From Lingula anatina (taxonomy: Eukaryota > Brachiopoda > Lingulata > Lingulida > Lingulidae), in assembly GCF_001039355.2 (NCBI RefSeq), contig NW_019776102.1, forward strand, positions 342,477 through 406,476: a stretch of DNA of 64,000 nt. The letters run 5' to 3'. Of this stretch, positions 55,001 to 64,000 are shown piece after piece (positions within the stretch are counted from its first letter, which is position 1; every line of letters begins with the position of its first letter). The notes beneath the pieces are model-generated. The model worked only from the letters and a program-made list of their open reading frames with translations. It searched no databases and had not been told where the DNA came from. The translations under genes and the position numbers were made by a program.

Positions 55001-58000
55001 TCTACTGAAATGTGTTTCAGTTGTTTCCTTGAATCAGAAGTGGCGTGCATATCGTTACCCAATAAAATTATCACTCCTATATGTAAAATGATCTTTCTGA
55101 AATCAAAATAAATTAAGCAACTACATCACAATGTAAGAAGAAAAAAAGAAAGAATAACAATAAAATTGACTCACATCCTGTGACCATGCTTCCTCCTCTG
55201 ATCCCTGCTCCTGGCTGTCACCACCTTTACGCTCTAATCGATGCCTCTCTTTACTCTCCAGCCGCCGCCTCTCTTCCTCTACCCATCCATGTGAGGGGTC
55301 TTCCTGCTTCTGACGATCCTCCCGTGTCCCTTCTGAAGTTCCATCCAAGTGTGAACCACCTCCATGGCCACTATCATTTTTCCTCCTGTGAATAGCAATA
55401 ATTTTTATTATTATGATTTTACTTGTTCTTATAGTAGTTCAGTATGTCTCACTGAAACAACCACTGTAAGGAACTAATCCATGACAAAATAAAATCATTG
55501 TAACATGCAACTTACAAAAGTTTTCTTGTCAAAATTTTTGTCAAACTTGCACAACACAATGATTTCATCATTTTTCTCACAACTTACCGGTCTAGAGTAT
55601 CTCTTGTGCGATCTCTGCGGAATTCTCTGTCAGGGGTTCCATCAGCAATCCCAGAATCTCCATTTGTGGTGTGTGTATTGGCTGACCTTGTATCTGGAGA
55701 CTGGCTATGTCCTTTACCTCTGCCATCTTTGCCTGTTATGTGGGCATCGTGTTCTGCAGAAGTTTGATGATTTTCATTAAATGAAGGGTCTGATATACTA
55801 TTTTTGCCATCTTTAGCTGCTTGATGTGAAGGTATCGTATGACCAGGACTTTGAAATTGTTTGCTATCTTCGGTGCCAGTTTCATTTTGAACAGAACCAC
55901 CCTTATGTCCCTGCAGCATGTGACCAGAATTTTGCTGCTGATTATTTATTATTTGGCTATCCCTATTTTGACCATCTCCCCCGCCAGTCCCACTGAGGAC
56001 TTCCCCATTGGCCCCTTGACTTTGTTTGCCTGCAGTAAATTCACCAGAATTTTGTTCAACACTAGCTACCCTTTTTTGTCCATTCTCATTCTGATTTTGA
56101 GAAATATTAGTACCACTTTTCTGAGAGTGAAGTCCCTCTATTTGCTCTTTAATATGAGTATTTTGCTTAGACTGACTGCTAGGATGTGATGTATTGTTCA
56201 AATTTTGTCCTTTTTCATTTTTCTTTACATCATCATGTTTATTATTTTGGCCTTCAGAGAACTCCTTTCTGTTTCTGGGGCTCTTGCCATTAGCTTCAGT
56301 GTTGCTGTCCTGAAATTCCCCATTGTTTACTTTACCACTACCAATTGGCGGTAATTTCTCAGTGAAGGTAGACTGTCTGGGCAGGTCTACTTTTGATTTA
56401 TCGATTGTACGTTCTGCAAAACCATGTCTATCATTAGGAGAAAACTGTCCATTTATTCTCTGGCCACTCCCAGTGACAGAACCTTTGCTGTGCCCAGTAA
56501 GCTGCTTCTCTGCTCTACCACTGAGAAAGTCAACTGGAGAGGTTCCTCGTGAGACTCGACCAAATTCTCCACTGCCAGTACTCCTGACTGTGGAGGAGCC
56601 ACTGGAGTCCCCAGACTGTGGTGGAGTTGGAGTGCCTGATAATGTCATTTTGTCTTCTTTGTTCTCTGTAAATCTCCTTGCACCTAACAAAGAGCAGCCC
56701 AAAGTGGAATAAATTTCATGTTTTGGATGATGAACTTTGAAGCTGCTACTAATTTATTAGTGTTTCCAAACCCACACTGTGCTCTAGTATATTACATGTA
56801 TCTGCATGCAAGTTAATTAAGTCACAACTTTAGGGTTAGTCAGAAAATCATGCCACATAATCAGGCCTTTTTTTACTATTTTTTCTGCTACTTCAGTTGT
56901 TAATATTGTGTTTGTCATGTTAGTTTTTTTCCCTATACGTTATAATCTACAAGTGCACACACATATTTCACTACACTGCCTCCGAACTACAGATCTTATT
57001 CATGCGCATACCCCTTACCCACACAGTTGATTAGTAAAAACATATGCAAATGCCAGTCACCAAGCGTAATGTCAACACAGCATAGCTAATCTTTTTTTCT
57101 GCACAAACACAAGTAAGTATTAGGGTGGGACATACATATGTTATCTAACCCTTGGAGATGAGGCACCTTAAGCTTAAAGCCTATTTGGTCAAAGGTGGGC
57201 AAACAGCAACGGTGCTAGTTTCCGAGTCCTGGTCACCATGACAACCGAAACATCACACTGGGCATTTTACACTATATTTGACCCCGGTAAACAGAAGCCA
57301 TTTAACATGCAGGAAGATTAAAAGCTATTTCTTTCATAGCTAAACAATGGGTTATCAATAGGGCCATCAAAAGATCATTTGTAAGATATGGTGAAATTTT
57401 GATGTTTATAGCAATTACAAATGTGTATTTCCACTGCATCATGCATGTTAGGACACAAATAAAAGTGCTGACGAAAAAGCTGTTAATGATTTTTGTAATA
57501 AGCATTACATGAGCATTTTTTTGTGTATAACTACAGGACTATGGTTAACAAAAAGCTAACAAGTTACTAGCATAAGAACTAAATCCATTTGAAAAACAAT
57601 AAACAATTACAAAAATTGACGTGTAAAACAGAATATAAATTCAAATAAATCAACTTCCCTTCATAAAAATTAAATAATTTCCTCTATAAGCTTTATATTG
57701 TTAAACGTGGAATAAATTAGGGAAGAAACTCTTCAGTACAAACTGAAACTGCTAAAAGGTCACAAAACTTTTTGCTTTGAGCGATTATTTCCCTTCGCTG
57801 ACTTAACTACCACACTCCATCAAAGAGATAATGGTATGTCAGGAAAAGGGAAACTCAGGATCCATCATATCTACTAACATTTTCAACTTATCGGTTTGCT
57901 TCTGGTAGTACAGTTTTCCATTATACATGCCACTTAACGGGAGAAAAAAAAAGCTCTCTTATTGCATGGCAACACGTAAATGTTTGCAATACTGATGCTT

Positions 58001-61000
58001 TTCTGGTTACAGCTGTGATCATCTTGCACTGAATGTTTCTTCCAAATGAAAAGGTGGATTCTTTCTGAAAACAAATCATGAACGGCACAATAACACTTTT
58101 TTTTTCCTTAAAAGTGAATGCAAAAAAGAAATAATATTTATTATGTACAATCAAAACAATTACCTGTCTGTGTTGCATGTGAGGAAATGGCACCTTGTCT
58201 CTGTGAATGTCCTGGGTATAATCCATTCTCTGCTGTTTCAAAAGAATGTCCCCTTCGACCATGTCCATATGTGTTTCCATCATATTTTGCAGTATCATTA
58301 TATGACATTTCTCTGGCATTATATCCATTTTGAGTTCTTTGAAAATATGGTGACTGTTGGCTAGAACCAGGTGATCTGTGATTTGTGACAGTTCTTGGGG
58401 AGTCATTTTTAAATAATTCTCTTAGTTCTGGAGTTGCTTCTAAGACAAATATTTCTGGAAGATATGCCTAAAATTTAAAAAAAAAAGTTGTATAAATGTA
58501 AACTAAATGTCATGAAATGTAACTTTAAAAGAATGTTTCACTGACCTGATCTATAAATTTTATGAGAAAACCTCAAAATAAGGATATTAGTAATGAAACA
58601 TATTAGTAATAAATAATATTAGTAATGAAATAAGGATATGTATATTGAAAAATTAAACATTTTTGCACAGGACTATAATCTGTATTGGGTCTAGGATTCA
58701 ATCTAAGAATCCTAGATTGGGTTAACAGAATAAAAAATTGATAGTGAAATTCTATCATTTAAGAAGTGACATTGATCCACTTTTACATCAGACAGAATAA
58801 TCTCTCAAATAAACGGCAATTCTCATGACCCAAATCCAGGCAATATCTAATTTTGGATCAGTTTTTATTCCACAGAGCCTCAACAATCCCTTAGGAATAG
58901 GATACAAGTAATATTTAATTTTTTGCTCTAAACAGTAACAAGCTGGAAATGTTAGTTCTTTGTTAATACAATACAACATAATATGTCACTGTCACTCAAT
59001 CCATTAGGCACGATGTAAAATGCACTACTAGACAATTCTGTTAAATGCAATCCATTGCACAATGAAATCCATCACTCTTGATCAAAAAAGGCTATAGAAA
59101 CTTTTATTCATTCTTCCTACTTCTGATACAAGCATATGATCTACATTTTTTTTTTTTTTTTTTTTTTTGAGACATCAATAGTGTTCCATAAATTTTTACA
59201 TCAAACAAGCTACTTTTAGAGCAAAGGCCGATCAAATTACATCAGTTCTTCACAAAGCACCGTGGCCTTAATCTGGAGCTTGTATATAACAACCTAGCTC
59301 TGTCTGTGAATTTAACACTTAAAGAAAGATTTAAAAATCAATTCTCTCATTCACATGACAAACTGCTATTGTGCATATGTTTGTACATGGCGAGGACGTC
59401 ACAAACACTGCCACACTACTAAGCTTGACCCTTGCTCTCCTTTATAAAAGGATTATGGTAACAAAATCATGTCATGGTTTCCTTAGCAATTAAACAAAAA
59501 AGTAAAGAAAAATATGAACACCCACATATGCAGTGATGAGAGCCACTCAATTCACCCTTGACAACTCACTCAACATAATTATTCCTATTAATACTCAAAT
59601 TGTGCTGGTATGTCAACAAGCTGCAGCCGTAAATCAATCGACTGTTTTAAAGAAATCTTTTTCAAACATCTGTTTCTATTGTTTTTCTCCATACCAACAG
59701 CTCTTGCACTGGAGGCGAAAAACTCACCAAGGTATTGTGTTGACATACAACATTATGGGTTTCATATTTGAAAAACGGTATAGGAGAACACATTGATACT
59801 ATTCACTGCATTTTTTTTTATTTGTTTACACAAGCATTAAAGGGAACCATTGTAGTCCGGCAAAACTCCATAATGAATGCCACACTGTGTTACAAGGGGC
59901 ATGACATGAGATTAAATTTCAAAGCGGAAAAAATACAAGTTCCCATTTTGTGTCAGATTTACTTATTGGCACAGTTGACTTGCCCTCAATCATTCAGCAT
60001 GAAGAATTTAACTCACCTGAGGGGGAACAAAGTTTTTTGCCTTTAACTCAACCTCCTGTTTAGGTCTTACCTGGAAAAATTAAACATCAAATAGAAAAGT
60101 TACTAAAAAAGCACATTGAACATATACCTTATGAGCAGTTAAATTTGTAATATAATATTTTATATAATCATTTCTAATAGTCACATTTCTTGGTATCAAA
60201 CTTGGACCCGTTCCAAGAATCAAAGGAAAGTATGCGGGGAAGGTGGATTTTAGTGCATCAGCTTTCTGCTGTGGATTTAATGCATGTGTATCTTTATTTA
60301 TTTCAAAACAGTAGTAATAATTTTCCCTAAATTCTAAATTCTAATGGGTTGTTTTGCAAGAGTAATGGAGTATATATCAAATGGTTGCTATTTGGTTTTC
60401 AATCATGCTGGACCTACAGTAACTAGAGGCTTACACACCAACCTAATCCAACCTTATCATAAAGCAAATACTTTGTTTGTTCATGTAAGCAAAGGTGACT
60501 TTTTAATCCATCATATAATGCAAATGAACAAAAGACAGAGATTTAGATAGCTCTGTGCTCATTTATAAAAGCTTGTTTTGAAACACGGAGCTGTTCGTAT
60601 TTAAATAGAATTTACATTCTTGCAATTGCTATACCCGTTGTGTTTTGTTGGTCAGAAAATCTGACATCAAAATGGAGGAATATGAACACAATGTTTCTTT
60701 CTCAATTCTTATAATAGTTTATACATTTTTCAGTTACAATAAGGATAAAATTGAAAAGAAAAAAACTTGTATTTGAGATAATATGATTTTTTTTACTTGC
60801 CTATATGTATGCCCTATACTTGCTTTGCTATAAATAAATTAACCAAAGTGTGCCCTGCATTTCTGATGTGCCATCCATGTAAGTCCACAGATTTCATAGC
60901 CCCCAAATACACAAAACATAAATATAGTACTTTTCACTTACCCGTGTTAGACATCGCCCAACACTTTTTAGGAAGACATATTCTTTTGGAACATTATTAC

Positions 61001-61359
61001 CACCTAGCTGTACCTCTATTTCTGACCTCAATTCATATATTTTTTGTTGGGGATGAACCCTAAAATAAAAAAAGGTAAATTGGTAAAATTGATATATATA
61101 AAAAAAGATTTTAAAAAAATCATAAAATATAATAAGAAAAAATTACATCTTTACACCTGTTATAATTAAATAAGGCAAACTTGAGATCTAACATTCAGCT
61201 TTAGCACAAAGAAATGAAAGAGGAGATTGTGTGAAATATCTTTAGAAAATACCTAATAAATCCCGCTGAAGACATTTCAGAAATGACTTCGTTGACAGCA
61301 TTGTTTTTGTTTTCCCGCCACAGGTCTGGAGGCATCACATACACATGGAGATCCACCAA
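52017..61359 (-). CDS. SPATA1: SPATA1: spermatogenesis-associated protein 1, 11 exons, 5' partial
   Basis: Minus-strand exons in gene order: 61253-61359, 60942-61059, 60017-60070, 58164-58467, 55588-56683, 55175-55385, 54080-54221, 53461-53586, 53045-53223, 52703-52801, 52017-52172. All use GT-AG sites with agreeing phase, total 2,592 nt or 863 residues plus TGA. The N-terminal block LVDLHVYVMPPDLW with SSAGFIR, the block EYVFLKSVGRCLT and the C-terminal coiled coil (RDIWKKKYFEEKKK, NNYKIQATRLHHE, LRNQAETELRALRAEL) are the conserved SPATA1 parts. In mammals the protein is germ-cell enriched and reported to bind IFT20, so a sperm-flagellum or ciliary role is inferred. Vertebrate SPATA1 is about 440-460 residues; the excess is the low-complexity centre. 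The initiator-Met exon was not identified upstream. Confidence 0.9.
53045..53586 (-). CDS. SPATA1: SPATA1 coiled-coil exons
   Basis: Exons 53461-53586 and 53045-53223 encode strongly charged heptad-like sequence (EKLLAELEVAREERKEVERK, then RDIWKKKYFEEKKK and CNKLRHEIEVLHRRLMSQLE). This is the hallmark SPATA1 C-terminal region, continued in 52703-52801 and the terminal exon. Likely the partner-binding part. Confidence 0.88.
55588..56683 (-). CDS. SPATA1: SPATA1 giant low-complexity exon
   Basis: One 1,096-nt exon codes about 365 residues rich in Gly, Ser, Gln, Asn, Asp, Lys and Thr with almost no hydrophobic residues except scattered single ones. It enters in phase 1 after gctctttgttag and leaves through a perfect gtaagt. 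Nothing similar is present in vertebrate SPATA1 as I know it. Predicted disordered linker between the N-terminal domain and the coiled coil. Confidence 0.88.
56684..58163. other. SPATA1 intron, no features
   Basis: AT-rich intron between the giant exon and the preceding 304-nt exon. No repeat or gene recognised. Overlapping open frames at 57921-58406 are out of frame with the real exon. Confidence 0.7.
58468..60016. other. SPATA1 intron, simple repeats only
   Basis: Contains a short palindrome at about 58690-58718 (caatctaagaatcctagattg) and poly-T (59149-59168). No gene seen. Confidence 0.65.
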
Positions 61360-64000
61360 CTGAAAACATATGCATACAGAGTAGTTTAGTGTGAAGCTGA
61401 ACAAAAAATATTTCAGCATGAAATGAAATATATGAGATATTTCAGTATGAATGCCAAACTCAGTCTACACCACATATAACGTTTTAGGAGAATTAATAAA
61501 CATATATGTAATTATATATATATATATATACTATGTCTTTATGGAAGAATTTGTCTTTATATACTATCTTTACAGAAGAATTTAGTTTTTGAGGCACTTA
61601 ATTTAATGGGTGTGTGTTGCATAAGGAAGGTCACATAATGTCCTCAATAAAAACATTTATAAATCAAACATGACATTTATATTGAAAAAATTACTAAATC
61701 ATATTTACAATCAATAGATATTTATTTCATTTCGAAAAAAGGTCAAAGATAAGATAACACTTGGACCCTAGACACATTTTAGAGTACTTGAATGTATCAA
61801 TTCACATGTCCCAAAGTCCCTTGTAGCTCTTGCATAGGATTCGAATTTCAGTATAAAAACTGCCGAATTCTGCCTCTTTCAGAGGTAATTTTTGACATAA
61901 TATTTATAATTTGTATCAACTACATGCTCAAAAATAGAGTAAATTTCAGGGAAACAGTCAGTACACTTTAATGGCATTAATAAGTAAACTTCAAGCCAAC
62001 CAATCTTCTTTCCTTTTCAGCAGCACATACATACATACACCTTAAATCAAAATCAAAGTTCCACTACTTCCATAGAAAACCATGTTGTTTGAATAAATAA
62101 ATTATCAATTGTCCTGAATAAAAGAAAAGTAAATAATGACGCTAAAGGTACTCGAGCAGTCTGGAGATGAATTATTATAAAACTATAATGTTTACGGATC
62201 ATATTTAGAGCACAACAATTATAAATACCAAGCTATTTCTATTATTTAATCCAAACATACTCGTGTTTTCACAAACACTCACACTCCTAAAATGGACGCA
62301 TAAGACCTTTTGACCAATGACGTCAAGTTTAGTTTGAACCAACTTACACATATGAATCAAAGAAAAGTAATATGTTATTATTTTGCCAATTTTTCTATAG
62401 AAATATCCTGAATATAAATATGAATTGAGCAGAAGTTATTGCAGTTCATGTGACAAACAACTCCAGATGCAGGTTGTACACAAGCACAGGGATAATCCCT
62501 ATGACATTTATATTACTTACAATAGATTTCGCAATTTAAGCTGCTTACCACATACAAAGACCAATTTTCAATATTAATAAGTACTTAAATAATGCACTTC
62601 ACTTTAATTTTATCCAGAGCTGGGGGTCTCTTTTGTACTTAAACACTCTCTCTGTGTAGACAATTTAAGTGTTAAAATGTTTTCTAGCCCCAGCAACTTG
62701 GACAGCTAGACATTTTAATGCGTCTCATAAAAGATACAGGATGAGTTTCTTGTTTACTCAGATTAGTAAAGTGTACCAACTCATGGTGCAGAAGACATTT
62801 ACACAGTATCTGTATTATCTTTTATTACAAATTTGTCTTCTGATAGCCAAATATGTCATGGCTCTGTTAAGGTCTAATTCTTGGTATAATGCTGCAAAAT
62901 GGTTGACCTTTGGCTTTAAAAAGAGTAACTTATTTATTTAAGAGAGAGTCTCAATTTGTTTTACTTTAAAGACTGAGTTTATTTACTGTATTTAACAGTA
63001 AAATGGTTACAAAATAAACATCACTAAGCCTATCTTCCTACCCTGTACTTTATATTCATCTCCTTGGTCATTCAACTGGACAGGTACTTATTATTCAGTT
63101 TATACTAATTCTGTGAATAAACCATTGAGCAATTTATGGAGGGATGTAGTACCAATCAATACAAGTAGTGCTATGGATTCATCATAAATGGCACTATAGT
63201 ATCTAATTACAAGCTTAGAGTTGTGAGAGAGGTATTTTAGTAAATCAATAGTCTTTTGATAGTGACAAAATATGATTATCACATACGAACACAAAGAGAC
63301 ATTTACCTATTCTATTGACGGATATCTACAATTGAGAAATGCCAGACATCAATTGATTATATTGGCAATTTTTTCTAAAACAGAAATATGCTATGCATGA
63401 AGTTGGTTGGGTGAATAAAATATTTCAAAGTCCATGTTAAAAAACTAATGCTGTGTGTCCTAAAATAATTATAATTATATTCTCATGCTTCTGAGCATAA
63501 CTATTAACCTTATTTGGTATGAGATAAAACATTTTTCTGTTCCATATTAATCGATTATTGAGCAGTTTGAGTAATTTATACTTTAAACTTTTCAATTGTT
63601 TCATATTCTTTAATTTTTTGAAAAACAAAATTAGAAAAAATAGATATTTATATATTGAAATGGTTCTAAAAAGCAGTTAAAAAGACATTAAGTTGATAAA
63701 TGCTACTTCCATAAAACATTTTCCCATATACAGTGTATTTCAAGAGAACTTTGGCATATTTAATTTATTTCTTTTTATGTACTTTTTTAATAAATGAACA
63801 GGTATAATTTATCACATTAAAACTGAGACTTTAAAAAGTGAAACAGTAATAAGAGTTGCAGACAGTGAGTCTAATCATAACAAAAATTACAGCATGTACG
63901 TATGACTAAAATTTATAGATTCGTCGTAATTATAGAGTTGAAACTACATGTATAATGACGACGGATCTATAACTTGACTCTTGTGGTTGCGTTCAAGTTC
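61360..64000. other. Region upstream of first recognised SPATA1 exon
   Basis: Should contain, or lead to, the SPATA1 initiator exon and promoter, but no Met exon ending in phase 0 with a good donor could be picked out. A TA tract lies at 61511-61530. Otherwise AT-rich and featureless. Confidence 0.5.

Noticed and set aside
55839-56712. Plus-strand frames of 116 and 129 codons
   Set aside because: Antisense shadows of the SPATA1 low-complexity exon.
57921-58406. 161-codon minus-strand frame starting MTPQELSQ
   Set aside because: Out of frame with the SPATA1 exon 58164-58467, whose real frame joins its neighbours in phase.

Overview
This window is nuclear DNA from an animal, most likely an aquatic invertebrate. 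Genes are split by GT-AG introns and spaced by AT-rich non-coding DNA full of TG/CA microsatellites, foldback (MITE-like) elements, a tRNA-derived SINE and decayed Tc1/mariner fragments. The proteins (OXCT1, SPATA1, syntaxins without a membrane anchor) fit a bilaterian with flagellated sperm. I cannot place it to phylum from sequence alone.

Left two-thirds (125-43129, + strand): the mitochondrial ketone-body enzyme OXCT1 (SCOT). Fourteen coding exons are reconstructed; the 5' exon or exons with the start codon and most of the mitochondrial targeting peptide lie off the left edge. Its intron between 3882 and 35329 is about 31.4 kb. Inside it, antisense to the host, lie two complete single-exon syntaxin genes (13510-14412 and 26359-27228). 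Both have an Habc region and a Qa-SNARE motif with the zero-layer glutamine, and neither has a C-terminal transmembrane helix. They resemble vertebrate STX11/STX19. The same intron is the main landing site of transposable elements: a four-copy TTA/TAA-flanked MITE family, three other inverted-repeat elements, a SINE, a perfect 120-bp tandem duplication and a mosaic of repeats at 31.0-34.5 kb that includes seven regularly spaced kappaB-like palindromes.

Centre (44.4-46.2 kb, - strand): a two-exon alpha/beta-hydrolase, convergent with OXCT1. Its HGGGW / GHSAGG / Asp / His catalytic set is intact, but about 155 residues with several hydrophobic segments interrupt the fold, suggesting a membrane-embedded esterase. 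A tandem array of diverged ~540-bp units (47.7-51.05 kb), with a dead mariner fragment in it, separates this gene from the next.

Right third (51.9-61.4 kb, - strand): SPATA1, a sperm/ciliary coiled-coil protein, with eleven coding exons reconstructed. One 1,096-bp exon encodes about 365 residues of low-complexity sequence, which makes the protein nearly twice the vertebrate length. Its initiator exon was not found and lies right of 61359, possibly outside the window.

The genes are functionally unrelated to one another. The most unusual items are the nested anchor-less syntaxin pair and the hydrolase with the hydrophobic insert.
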